Below, one piece after another: positions 1 to 8,281 of a stretch of DNA of 64,000 nucleotides. The position numbers and the translations under genes were made by a program. The DNA is from Nitrincola alkalilacustris (GTDB taxonomy: Bacteria; Pseudomonadota; Gammaproteobacteria; Pseudomonadales; Balneatricaceae): positions 124,001-188,000 of the forward strand of contig NZ_WBOM01000004.1 of NCBI RefSeq assembly GCF_008973755.1, read 5' to 3'. Under the pieces are notes generated by a model. It was not told where the DNA came from, did no database searches, and saw only the letters and a list, made by a program, of their open reading frames with translations. The first letter of the stretch is position 1; each line of letters begins with the position of its first letter.

Positions 1-1
1 T

Positions 2-313
2 GATACTGATTCATTCCTGCCAGATGCCCATAAAATCATCAGTGGCAGCCCAGTTCAGCGCGTCTGGAATCTGATGAGTTCCGCGGATGAGCGCTTTCAC
101 AGTGGCATCTGGGATTGCCAGGCCGGACACTGGCGCATTCAGTATACGGAAGATGAGTATTGCCACATTCTGGAAGGAGAATCGATCATTCATGACGGCC
201 AGGGTGGCAGCAAACAGGTCTGTGCCGGCGATCACTTTCTGATACCTGCCGGGTTCAGTGGCTCCTGGGAAGTGCCGGTTTACTGCCGCAAAATCTACGT
301 GGTTTATGAATAA
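2..313 (+). CDS. Cupin-domain protein (DUF861/EutQ-like), 5' end outside the window
   Basis: The reading frame is open from base 2, so the gene begins upstream and only its last 103 codons are visible. The protein has the small single-domain cupin pattern: a YTEDEYCHILEGE strand pair, then AGDHFLIPAGFSGSWEV and a final RKIYVVYE, as in the DUF861/Cupin_3 family. The metal-site residues expected in such cupins (E/H in the first motif) are present. Members of this family are mostly uncharacterised; some act in ureidoglycolate or ethanolamine metabolism. The next gene starts 58 bases later on the same strand, so the two may be co-transcribed. An ATG at 74 is internal to the domain and unlikely to be the real start. 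Confidence 0.8.
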   Translation, partial: DTDSFLPDAHKIISGSPVQRVWNLMSSADERFHSGIWDCQAGHWRIQYTEDEYCHILEGESIIHDGQGGSKQVCAGDHFLIPAGFSGSWEVPVYCRKIYVVYE

Positions 314-371
314 ACCAGATAACGTCCAGCCGATACATGACCATTCAGGACCACCGATTCAGGAGCCACCC

Positions 372-905
372 ATGCGCATCGCAACCCTCGGCCCTGCCGG
401 CAGTAATCACGAACTGGTGCTGACACGCTATATACAACGCAAGCAACTCCTGCAGGCCGAGATACTGCTTATCAGCCACTTTGAAGACGCGTTTCAGGAT
501 CTGATCAGCGGTCGCATTGATTACCTGCTACAGTGCACCGCTCACCCTTCACACGGTGAATGCGTCGGGCGCTTCATGCATCGCGCCTTTCCGATAGACT
601 GTTTTATTGATGAGAGCAAACCTCTGGCCCTGCTGGCACGCACCGATACCCCACACCCGCAGCGTCTCGGACTGCAGCCTGCCACACGCCACTACACAGA
701 TTTGAGTGAGTTCTCTACCCAGATAGATCTTCCTTCCATTGTCACTGTGGCTGAGCAACTGCTGAGCGGGGAGATCGAAGCTGGCATCTGTGCCGAAGAG
801 GTACTGCAGCAGCACCCGGATCAGTTAAGGCTGCTCAAACCTCTGGGTGCTGCGCTGGATGTATGGGTGTTGTTCGGCAGGCACAAAGCGGGCATGGAGG
901 CGTAG
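372..905 (+). CDS. BacA / prephenate-dehydratase-like protein
   Basis: A 177-residue protein starting MRIATLGPAGSNHELVL, which matches the N-terminal strand and glycine loop of prephenate dehydratases (typically xxFLGPxGSxS). ATG 372 is chosen because AGGAG lies 6 bases upstream; the frame is open further 5' but that part overlaps the cupin gene. The catalytic Asn-x-Thr-Arg-Phe motif of true prephenate dehydratases is absent. The C-terminus instead reads DVWVLFGR, resembling the end of BacA, the non-aromatising prephenate decarboxylase of bacilysin synthesis. The fold is probably a two-lobed periplasmic-binding-like domain without an ACT domain. Function is inferred; a non-catalytic homologue is equally possible. 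Confidence 0.5.
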   Translation: MRIATLGPAGSNHELVLTRYIQRKQLLQAEILLISHFEDAFQDLISGRIDYLLQCTAHPSHGECVGRFMHRAFPIDCFIDESKPLALLARTDTPHPQRLGLQPATRHYTDLSEFSTQIDLPSIVTVAEQLLSGEIEAGICAEEVLQQHPDQLRLLKPLGAALDVWVLFGRHKAGMEA

Positions 906-964
906 CACGCCCCCGCATCCGCTCGCTGTTCACTTAACACTGACTTACATAACTCTCAGCTTAC

Positions 965-2773
965 TTAAAAAGCAAAGATCACAGCCGCACCGATCACCAC
1001 CAGCAGCAGTCGCAACCAGGCTGCGCGACGCGCAATCACACCGTAGGAGATAGCCGTCAGACCGATAGCGATCTTGACGCCGTCATAGATCGCCGCTGTT
1101 GGATCAAAGGCAAGGCGAATCACATCCGGATTGGCGACCATCGCCAGCGGGATGATATAGAGACCTATCCCCAGCGCCATCGCCTTGATCGCGACTTTGA
1201 GCCAGTTCTCATCCACCATCCCTGCCGCAATGAACACACACCCACAGACCGGCGGTGTGATCGTTGACAGCAGCGCAAACCAGAACACAAACAGGTGTGC
1301 CAGCAGCGGCTCAAGCCCCAGCGCTATCAAGGCCGGCCCCGCCACCGACACGCAGATCACATAAGCCGCAGTAGTTGGCACCTCCATTCCGAGCACCAGA
1401 CAGGCCAGCGCGGTCAGCAGCAGTGCCGGCCAGAGCATCTGGTTCGAGAGCGACAGGATGCCCGAAGTGATCTTGACGCCAAGCCCCGTCAGCGAGAGCA
1501 CGCCGATCACCAGCGACGCACAGATGATGATGGCACCGATGATCGCCACCTGCCGGCCCGAGGTGACCGCCGCTTCGGCCATTTTTCTGCCGAATCCTCT
1601 GATCGAGAACTTCAGCTTCACATCAAAGAAGAGCAACAGCATACCGGCAAAGATCGCCACACTGGCTGCATACTGGGGTGTATAGCCGCCAAGGAAAATA
1701 CGTTCCAGCAGGAGAGCAAAGGGCACGGCAAAGAACAGCGAGGTGATCCACACCTCCTTGCTGCTTGGCCTGTCACTCTCAGCCAGAGGGCGCAGTTCAT
1801 GGCGCGTGGCATAGGCATTGATCCCGACCCAGACGGTCACGAAATAGAGTATCGCCGGCAACAGCGCTGCTGCCATGATCTGGGTATAGGGGGTTCCGGT
1901 CAGCTCGACCATGACAAACGCACCCGCTCCCATGAGCGGCGGCATGATCTGCCCACCAGATGAGGCCACAGCTTCGACAGCACCCGCCAGCGAACGCGGA
2001 TAGCCCAGCCTGACCATGCTGGGGATGGTGATGGCGCCGGTGGACGCCACATTGGCAGATGCGGAACCAGAGATCGAACCCATCAACGCTGAGGAGATCA
2101 CCGACACCTTCGCAGCACCGCCACTGAGACGTCCGGCAACCACGTTGGCCATGTTCATGAAGCCTCGCCCGGCCTCACCGGCATTCAATACGGCACCGAA
2201 AATCACGAAAATGGCGACCACGCCAACACTGACACCGGTCAGAGATCCCCACAATCCACCTTCGGCAATGGTCAGGGTACCGACAAAGCTCTGCATCGGC
2301 AGCCCCGGATGACCGAACTGGCCAGGAATATGCTCACCGAAGACGGCATACATCAATGCGACAACCGCCACCATCGGCAGCGGCCAACCTATGGCACGTC
2401 GCGCGGCCTCCAGCACCAGAACAATCAGAAAAACACCGATGACCATCTGTAGGGGAGTATCGATAAATCCATACTGATTGGACAAGGCGCGTTCATTGAA
2501 CACGATATAGGCACAAGCCGCCATACCAAGCAGCGTCAGTACCCAGCCACTGTAAAGCTGCAAGCGGGTGCGGGCGGCAAAGATCAGTATCCAGGGCAGT
2601 GCCAGCGCCAGATGTATCGGGCGGCTGATCAACGCAGGCGTCAGGCCGTAAAAGATCAGTCCCAGATGAAAGACCATCGTGATCGCCCCGAGTACAACCC
2701 AGGCTGGATGAAAGGACAGTTCAGTATTGGCAGATGTTGCTGTGGAGAGTTCTGTTGCAGATGAAATCGACAT
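965..2773 (-). CDS. TRAP transporter permease, fused 4TM/12TM (DctQM-type) subunit
   Basis: A 602-residue, very hydrophobic protein with the architecture of TAXI-TRAP fused permeases. A short N-terminal four-helix DctQ-like part is followed by the large DctM-like part. Typical glycine-rich DctM stretches are visible, such as GSISGSASANVASTGAITIPSM and SSGGQIMPPLMGAGAF. It would sit in the inner membrane and use an ion gradient to import the substrate delivered by the periplasmic protein encoded just upstream on the same strand (2839-3816). The start MSISSATELS at 2773 gives the usual cytoplasmic N-terminus. The substrate cannot be read from sequence; TAXI systems often take dicarboxylates or glutamate-like compounds. 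Confidence 0.9.
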   Translation of the reverse strand: MSISSATELSTATSANTELSFHPAWVVLGAITMVFHLGLIFYGLTPALISRPIHLALALPWILIFAARTRLQLYSGWVLTLLGMAACAYIVFNERALSNQYGFIDTPLQMVIGVFLIVLVLEAARRAIGWPLPMVAVVALMYAVFGEHIPGQFGHPGLPMQSFVGTLTIAEGGLWGSLTGVSVGVVAIFVIFGAVLNAGEAGRGFMNMANVVAGRLSGGAAKVSVISSALMGSISGSASANVASTGAITIPSMVRLGYPRSLAGAVEAVASSGGQIMPPLMGAGAFVMVELTGTPYTQIMAAALLPAILYFVTVWVGINAYATRHELRPLAESDRPSSKEVWITSLFFAVPFALLLERIFLGGYTPQYAASVAIFAGMLLLFFDVKLKFSIRGFGRKMAEAAVTSGRQVAIIGAIIICASLVIGVLSLTGLGVKITSGILSLSNQMLWPALLLTALACLVLGMEVPTTAAYVICVSVAGPALIALGLEPLLAHLFVFWFALLSTITPPVCGCVFIAAGMVDENWLKVAIKAMALGIGLYIIPLAMVANPDVIRLAFDPTAAIYDGVKIAIGLTAISYGVIARRAAWLRLLLVVIGAAVIFAF

Positions 2774-2789
2774 ATCCTGCGTTCCCGGT

Positions 2790-2803
2790 CAGGCAAAAGC
2801 CTG
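2790..2803 (-). other. Small hairpin between the TRAP binding-protein and permease genes
   Basis: CAGGC and GCCTG form a 5-bp perfect stem around AAAA, in the 65-base gap between the two TRAP genes. Such intercistronic hairpins often let the binding-protein mRNA accumulate above the permease mRNA. There is no clear T-run, so full termination is unlikely. Confidence 0.35.
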
Positions 2804-2838
2804 CCACAGCCGGATTCGGCCATGGCAGATTCAGTGGA

Positions 2839-3816
2839 TCAGCGCAGGCTATCCGGCACTGCGATTCCGGCTTCATCATAATAGCGCAACGCACCCGGGT
2901 GAATACCACCGGCGATATTGGCGACCATATCAGGCGTGATACTTCCCCACCAGGCGGTTTCAGCAGCCATCGCATCACGACGCTCCCAGAAGGTTTTGGT
3001 CAGCGTGTAAGCAGTATCATCGTCCATAGCGGTCGTGGTATAGGCGATAACCGGCAAAGAGGTGGTCTGAACATCCTGATCAACACCGGTATAGGTGCCT
3101 GCGGGGATGGTCTGGCGTGCCGCACCGGTCAGGGCTATCTGCTCGTCGGTCAGGCTGACCAGGCTGATCTTTTTGCTGGCAGCGGTTTCAATGACGTTGG
3201 GCGTAGGAAAGGAGCTGGCTGTGACAAAGGCATCTATCTGGCCATTTTTCAGCGCATCCGGGCCACTGCCTATCTGAGCATCGGCTACGCGGACTTTATC
3301 TGTCAGGCCAAAGAGTTCCAGATAGCGTTCCGCTTCACGAGCTCCGAAGGTTCCGCGCCCGATCAGAATATGCTTGCCCTCCAGCTCTTCAAGACCGATC
3401 ACCCCATCGCCATCGGCGACCACAAAGTGCATGGTGATGGCAGGAATCGGGAAGAGCCCACGGATATCTTTAAAGCGCTCGCTCTGGCGTTCAGCAAAAG
3501 GCCCCTCACCTGCTACGGCCTGATTGATCAAGCCTGGCGGCGTGGTGAATACGTAGTTACTCTGGCGCGCCATCACTTCCATGACGTTCTGCACCGAGCC
3601 CTGACTCTCTTCCAGCGTCAGTATGACATCGCCACCGGTGCCGATACGAATCGCTTCAGAGAGCTCAACACCCATCTGATAATAGGCTGTACCGGCAGAG
3701 GCTGATTTATAGGTGACACGGGTTTCGGCATGAGCTGTAACGGCTGTCGCACTGACGGCAATAACCGCAGCGGTGAGCAGATGACGTGCTGAAGGGAAAA
3801 GTCTGAATCCGGACAT
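2839..3816 (-). CDS. TAXI-family TRAP transporter solute-binding protein
   Basis: A 325-residue periplasmic protein. The start at 3816 (MSGFRLFPSARHLL) is preferred over an in-frame ATG at 3861 because AGGAG stands 7 bases before it and a signal peptide follows directly, with probable cleavage after AHA. The mature part begins VTYKSASAGTAYYQMGVELSE, a signature of TAXI proteins. A family-typical region follows, containing GRGTFGARE and VADAQIGSGPDALKNGQIDAFV. It captures a small anionic solute and hands it to the fused permease encoded downstream at 965-2773, so the pair makes a complete transporter. Ligand identity is not visible from sequence. Confidence 0.9.
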   Translation of the reverse strand: MSGFRLFPSARHLLTAAVIAVSATAVTAHAETRVTYKSASAGTAYYQMGVELSEAIRIGTGGDVILTLEESQGSVQNVMEVMARQSNYVFTTPPGLINQAVAGEGPFAERQSERFKDIRGLFPIPAITMHFVVADGDGVIGLEELEGKHILIGRGTFGAREAERYLELFGLTDKVRVADAQIGSGPDALKNGQIDAFVTASSFPTPNVIETAASKKISLVSLTDEQIALTGAARQTIPAGTYTGVDQDVQTTSLPVIAYTTTAMDDDTAYTLTKTFWERRDAMAAETAWWGSITPDMVANIAGGIHPGALRYYDEAGIAVPDSLR

Positions 3817-3990
3817 GTGTAACTCCTGTATTTTCCAATGAAGGAAAATCTGTTCATTCATTATTTTTATGGAACACTATTTGGATAATGCATGATTTTG
3901 ATAGATCAATGTTTTCTATAGCGATGATAAGTGTGACAGTATCCTGTCATAATTAATTAAGAATCTCGAATATATAGTGGAGTTACGCAA

Positions 3991-4749
3991 ATGCCAAGCA
4001 GAGTTGCCGTTGTCATCGGTGCCGGTGGTGGTATCGGCAGCACCATCGCAGCTGAATTGATCAAGGCGGGGGATAAGGTGTATCTGCTCGACCTGGAAAG
4101 CAATCGTCATCGGCTGATGGAAGAGCTGGTGCAGAGGTCTGGCGGCCGAGCCGAGTTCATCCCCTGTGACCTGAGTGACTCAGAAAGCATTCGATCCGCT
4201 TTCAAAATCCTGGCCGACACAGACGGCAGGCTGGATTGCTGCATTAATGCTGCCGGAATTATTCGACGCGGTGCGTTTGTGGAGCTCAGCGAGAAAAGCC
4301 TGTTTGAGATGGTCAACATCAATATCACTGGCAGTTTTATCGCACTGCAGACAGCTGCTGAGCTGATGATAACCTCTGGTGGTGGCCGTATCGTTAATCT
4401 GACATCCGTGCATGGCTTGAGAACAACCGATCAGCGCGCTGCCTATGCGATGTGTAAAGGTGCAATGCTCTCACTGACCAGAGCGCTGGCTGTCGAACTG
4501 GCACCTCACGGCATACTGGTCAATGCGGTGGCTCCTGGCCCTGTATCAACCGGTATGCAGGAGGGCACTTCGGCTTCCCGTTCACGCTGGCAAAGCAGTA
4601 CTCCCCTCGGGCGAGTGGCCAGCAGTATCGAAGTGGCTCGCGCCGTAATGTTTCTGGCATCTGCCGAGAACAGCTTCATCAATGGCGACACACTCATCAT
4701 TGATGGCGGCGCCAGCGTCTCGATGGGATCCATTACTGAGCAGTCATAA
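3991..4749 (+). CDS. SDR-family oxidoreductase
   Basis: A 252-residue classical short-chain dehydrogenase/reductase. The N-terminal Rossmann glycine motif reads VIGAGGGIGS (about residues 7-16). NAAGI stands at about 86-90, the catalytic serine lies in LTSVHG, and the YxxxK pair is YAMCK followed by the usual APGPVSTGM stretch. An acidic residue after beta-2 (LLDLESN) suggests NAD(H) preference. The substrate is unknown; the overall look is of the 3-oxoacyl-ACP-reductase/glucose-dehydrogenase-like group. It is divergent from the TRAP operon (gap 174 bases from the binding-protein start) and followed 59 bases later by the Sel1/SPOR gene. Confidence 0.85.
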   Translation: MPSRVAVVIGAGGGIGSTIAAELIKAGDKVYLLDLESNRHRLMEELVQRSGGRAEFIPCDLSDSESIRSAFKILADTDGRLDCCINAAGIIRRGAFVELSEKSLFEMVNINITGSFIALQTAAELMITSGGGRIVNLTSVHGLRTTDQRAAYAMCKGAMLSLTRALAVELAPHGILVNAVAPGPVSTGMQEGTSASRSRWQSSTPLGRVASSIEVARAVMFLASAENSFINGDTLIIDGGASVSMGSITEQS

Positions 4750-4808
4750 TATGCTATGGTCAGCAAAAAGAGTGCAGCCAAGGAATTTCATGGAGTACAG
4801 GCATAGCT

Positions 4809-5738
4809 ATGCAACTGCAGATCAATAACCGACAGCCCCTTACAGTTTTTCTGCTGGCCATCTTCCTGTGCTTGCCGGTAACCGCGCAAGCACGTGATGC
4901 CGAAACTCAGTACCGAAAGGGGCAGCAGCATCGACTGCAGGCTAGCAAGCCATCAGAAGTAGCACTAGCAGAGTCCTATCTGCTCAAGGCTGCCAGACTG
5001 GGCCACCTCGCCGCCCAGACCGAACTGGGTACTCTTTACTATCTGGACTTCCCAGACTCACCACGACTGGATTCTGCACATTACTGGTGGCAAACAGCCG
5101 CCCGCAGCGGTGACCCTCGTGCGCAGCATCTGCTGGGACTTTTCTATCTTAATGGCCAGATCAGCGGTCAGGAAAAAGGCCAGCCGGATCTGGTACGAGC
5201 CCATGCATGGACCAGTCTGGCTGCCGATGCAGACCTTCCAGAAGCCTTGGACACACTCAGATCTCTGGAGGAGAAGCTCGACAGCACGCAGATCCAGGTT
5301 GCACGTCAGTTTCGAGAATCCCTGCCGGTGATGCGTCAGGCTGTGGCAGCACGCACTCAACCTCGCTCTGTACCGACACCCTCACCTGTCGCACTGTCAT
5401 CATCAGTTGCGCGGCCCTCATCACCTGCTCTGACCTCACCAACCGCTCCGCTCGAAGAGGTCAGCGAAAGCGTACCAGCAGGCTATTTCGTTCAGAGTGG
5501 CGCACTGGCTGATGCCACTATTGCCCAGCGAGAGTTACAGCGCATACATGCCAGAATAGATCGCAATACCCATAAGGGCTTCGTAAAACCGCTGAACAAT
5601 GCCAATGGACGCTGGTTATATCGTCTGTTGACCGGTCCTTTTGCCGAGCGCAGCGAGGCTGCCAATCTCTGTGCAGAACTGAAGGATCTGGGAGAGGATT
5701 GTTTTGTGGTAGCTGAGTTTCCCGATACAGATACCTGA
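4809..5738 (+). CDS. Sel1-repeat and SPOR-domain envelope protein
   Basis: A 309-residue exported protein. The N-terminus has a signal peptide with a hydrophobic core VFLLAIFLCLPV and an AQA cleavage site. Residues of about 50-150 contain two or three Sel1/TPR-like helical repeats, for example AQTELGTLYY and AQHLLGLFYLNG. A Pro/Ser/Thr-rich linker follows, then a C-terminal SPOR domain from GYFVQSGALADATIAQRELQ to the end. SPOR domains bind denuded septal peptidoglycan, so a role at the division site or cell wall is inferred. The ABC exporter gene starts 25 bases downstream and may share the transcript. Confidence 0.8.
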   Translation: MQLQINNRQPLTVFLLAIFLCLPVTAQARDAETQYRKGQQHRLQASKPSEVALAESYLLKAARLGHLAAQTELGTLYYLDFPDSPRLDSAHYWWQTAARSGDPRAQHLLGLFYLNGQISGQEKGQPDLVRAHAWTSLAADADLPEALDTLRSLEEKLDSTQIQVARQFRESLPVMRQAVAARTQPRSVPTPSPVALSSSVARPSSPALTSPTAPLEEVSESVPAGYFVQSGALADATIAQRELQRIHARIDRNTHKGFVKPLNNANGRWLYRLLTGPFAERSEAANLCAELKDLGEDCFVVAEFPDTDT

Positions 5739-5763
5739 CCTCTAACTCCCTTGGATTCTTCTT

Positions 5764-7572
5764 ATGTCCAGCACTTCAAGCTTCAAAGCTCTGTGGCGCC
5801 TGCTGCAATACGCTCGCGGCTATCGCCGTCGTATCATCGCAGCCTCCACCTGCTCGGTGATCAACAAGATTTTTGACATAGCACCCGAGATTCTGATCGG
5901 TATCGCCATCGATGTGGTCGTCAATCGTGATGAGAGTTTTGTCGCTCGCCTGGGTTTTGTCACGCCGGAGCAACAGATCATGATGCTGGGCGTCCTGACC
6001 TTTTTCATCTGGGCCGGTGAATCCCTGTTTGAATATCTCTATCAGATTCTGTGGCGAAATCTTGCACAGCGCCTGCAGGCCGATCTGCGACAGGACACCT
6101 ATGAGCATCTGCAGCAACTGGATATGGGCTATTTTGAGTCGCAGAGCTCCGGTCGTCTGGTGTCGATCCTGAATGATGATGTCAATCAGTTGGAGCGCTT
6201 TCTGGATGGTGGCGCGAATGCGATGATCCAGGTGGTGGTGACGGTGCTGGCCGTAGGCGCGGTATTTCTTGTGCTGTCCCCCCAGATCGCGCTGCTGGCC
6301 TTCACCCCGATTCCGGTGATCATCTGGGGCGCCTTCTATTTCCAGCAGAAAGCCAGCCCACTCTATATGGATGTGCGGGAAAAGGTCGGTGAACTGGCCA
6401 GCCGCCTGGCCAACAATATCGGCGGCATAGCCACCATCAAGAGCTTTACGGCCGAGGACCGGGAGGCAGAGCGCCTGCGGGTCAGCAGTGAAGCCTATGT
6501 TGAAGCCAACCGCCAGGCGATCAGAATCAGCTCCGCATTCATTCCTGTGATCCGCATGGCGATTCTGGTGGGTTTTCTGGCCACCTTTATTGTCGGTGGT
6601 CTGAAAACACTCGATGGCACACTGAATGTCGGCGCCTATGGTGTGCTGGTCTTCCTCACTCAGCGCCTGCTCTGGCCACTGACCGGTCTGGCCCAGGTGA
6701 TTGATCTGTTTGAGCGTGCCATGGCCAGTACGCGACGCATACTGGATCTGTTGCACACTCCGATTCATGTCAGCAACGGCCATCTGAAGCAGCTACCTGA
6801 AACGGTCAGAGGGGAAGTGGTATTTGATCAGGTCAGTTTCACCTACCCTTCCAGCCAGGCCGGTATCAAGGATATCAGTCTGACCGTCAAAGCCGGTACC
6901 ACCCTCGCGTTGGTCGGTGCAACCGGGTCGGGAAAATCAACGCTGATCAAACTGCTGCTGCGCTTTCACCAGGCGGATCAGGGCAGAGTATTTCTGGATG
7001 GAACGCCGATCGAAACCCTGGATATGAAGGCCCTGCGTGGCCACCTTGGACTGGTCAGTCAGGAGGTGTTTCTGTTTGAGGGGACAATCCGCGACAACAT
7101 CGCCTACGGCAGACCCGATGCCAGCGACGAACAGATCATTGACGCCGCCCGCTCGGCCGAGGCCTGGGAGTTCATCACCCGCTTGCCAGAAGGGTTGAAC
7201 ACGGCAGTTGGTGAGCGAGGCGTGCGCCTGTCCGGTGGGCAGCGTCAGCGCCTGTCACTCGCCAGGGCCTTGCTGAAGGACCCCGCCATACTGATTCTGG
7301 ATGAAGCAACCAGTGCCGTGGATAACGAAACGGAAGCCGCCATCCAGCGCTCACTCAGGCATATTGCACACCAGCGCACGGTGATCATGATTGCACACCG
7401 ACTGTCGACCATCGTGCATGCCGACAACATCGTCGTGATTCATCAGGGTGAACTGATTGAACAGGGTAACCATGAACAGTTGATTGCCGCTGGCGGACTC
7501 TATGCCCAGCAGTGGAAGGTGCAGACCGGACAAATCAGTGAGGTGGAGCCGATCCCTGGCACCGCCTTCTGA
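5764..7572 (+). CDS. ABC transporter, fused permease and ATPase (exporter half-transporter)
   Basis: A 602-residue type-1 ABC exporter half. About 330 residues form the six-helix membrane domain, followed by the nucleotide-binding domain. Walker A is GATGSGKST, the Q-loop is in LVSQEVFLFEG, the signature is LSGGQRQRLSLARALL, Walker B is ILILDEATSAVD, and the H-loop is IAHRLST. It should work as a homodimer in the inner membrane. The family includes MsbA-like lipid flippases and multidrug exporters; the substrate cannot be told from sequence. The gene ends 12 bases before the convergent argO stop codon. Confidence 0.92.
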   Translation: MSSTSSFKALWRLLQYARGYRRRIIAASTCSVINKIFDIAPEILIGIAIDVVVNRDESFVARLGFVTPEQQIMMLGVLTFFIWAGESLFEYLYQILWRNLAQRLQADLRQDTYEHLQQLDMGYFESQSSGRLVSILNDDVNQLERFLDGGANAMIQVVVTVLAVGAVFLVLSPQIALLAFTPIPVIIWGAFYFQQKASPLYMDVREKVGELASRLANNIGGIATIKSFTAEDREAERLRVSSEAYVEANRQAIRISSAFIPVIRMAILVGFLATFIVGGLKTLDGTLNVGAYGVLVFLTQRLLWPLTGLAQVIDLFERAMASTRRILDLLHTPIHVSNGHLKQLPETVRGEVVFDQVSFTYPSSQAGIKDISLTVKAGTTLALVGATGSGKSTLIKLLLRFHQADQGRVFLDGTPIETLDMKALRGHLGLVSQEVFLFEGTIRDNIAYGRPDASDEQIIDAARSAEAWEFITRLPEGLNTAVGERGVRLSGGQRQRLSLARALLKDPAILILDEATSAVDNETEAAIQRSLRHIAHQRTVIMIAHRLSTIVHADNIVVIHQGELIEQGNHEQLIAAGGLYAQQWKVQTGQISEVEPIPGTAF

Positions 7573-7584
7573 AGCATGCCGTGA

Positions 7585-8184
7585 TCAGGCAGGCAGCAGG
7601 GACGCCGCCACCAGCAACATCAGGCATCCGATCACTGAGTCAAACCAGCGCCAGCGGGTCGGTGAGCTGAGAAAACGGCTCAACCGCCCCGCCATGCTGG
7701 TCAGCGACACAAACCAGAAGCAGGATGCCATCGCCGCACCCAGGACAAACAACGCTGGAGCCGCCTGTTGTGCGCCAACACTGCCGATCAGTATGACCGT
7801 ATCCAGATAGACGTGCGGATTGAGCAGCGAGATCATCATCGCCTGCAACGCAATACCGCCAGCACTTGCAGTCGGGCCAGCTGCGTTTGTCTGCAGCCCG
7901 CTCGAGCCCTGCCAGGCCCTTCGAAAAGCACCGATAGCCAGCCAGCTCAGCAAGCCAATCCCCAACCAGGTCAGCACCGGCACCAGCAGCGGTACATAGC
8001 CCTGCACGATACTCAGACCATATACACCCAGAATGATCAATGAGGTATCTATCGTGATACACACTGCCGCAATCACCTGCGGATGCTCACCCCGGATACT
8101 TTTACTCAACACCCAGGCATTCTGCGCCCCTATCGCTATGATCAGGCCCAGTGCGACAACAAATCCGGTTAGCAGTGATCCCAT
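7585..8184 (-). CDS. argO: LysE/ArgO-family amino acid exporter
   Basis: A 199-residue protein with about five to six membrane helices. It begins with the LysE-family pattern GFVVALGLIIAIGAQNAWVLSKSIRGEHP, where GAQN is the most diagnostic part. The same family element LNPHVYLDTVILIGSVG occurs mid-protein. ArgO exports arginine (and canavanine), LysE lysine and arginine, across the inner membrane. A LysR regulator of the ArgP type is encoded divergently 97 bases away, the arrangement in which ArgP/LysG controls the exporter in response to basic amino acids. The symbol rests on that context. Confidence 0.85.
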   Translation of the reverse strand: MGSLLTGFVVALGLIIAIGAQNAWVLSKSIRGEHPQVIAAVCITIDTSLIILGVYGLSIVQGYVPLLVPVLTWLGIGLLSWLAIGAFRRAWQGSSGLQTNAAGPTASAGGIALQAMMISLLNPHVYLDTVILIGSVGAQQAAPALFVLGAAMASCFWFVSLTSMAGRLSRFLSSPTRWRWFDSVIGCLMLLVAASLLPA

Positions 8185-8235
8185 AATACCCTCTTGCTCC
8201 TCACTCTATTGAGTGACAGAGCTTAGGCCTGCCGC

Positions 8236-8280
8236 TATTATTAATCCAACGAATAATAATACTGATACATTAATAATACT
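8236..8280. promoter_or_regulatory. Candidate ArgP operator between argO and argP
   Basis: TATTATT and AATAATA (8236-8242 and 8252-8258) form a 7-bp dyad with a 9-base spacer, the size of a LysR T-N11-A site. The ten-mer TAATAATACT then occurs twice, at 8254-8263 and 8271-8280, 17 bases apart, ending one base before the argP ATG. The region is much more AT-rich than its flanks. Confidence 0.4.
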
Positions 8281-8281
8281 T

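Noticed and set aside
5776-6783. Long minus-strand open frame opposite the ABC exporter (335 codons)
   Set aside because: The plus-strand frame has full ABC transporter motifs; the antisense translation has an unnatural His/Gln-rich composition.
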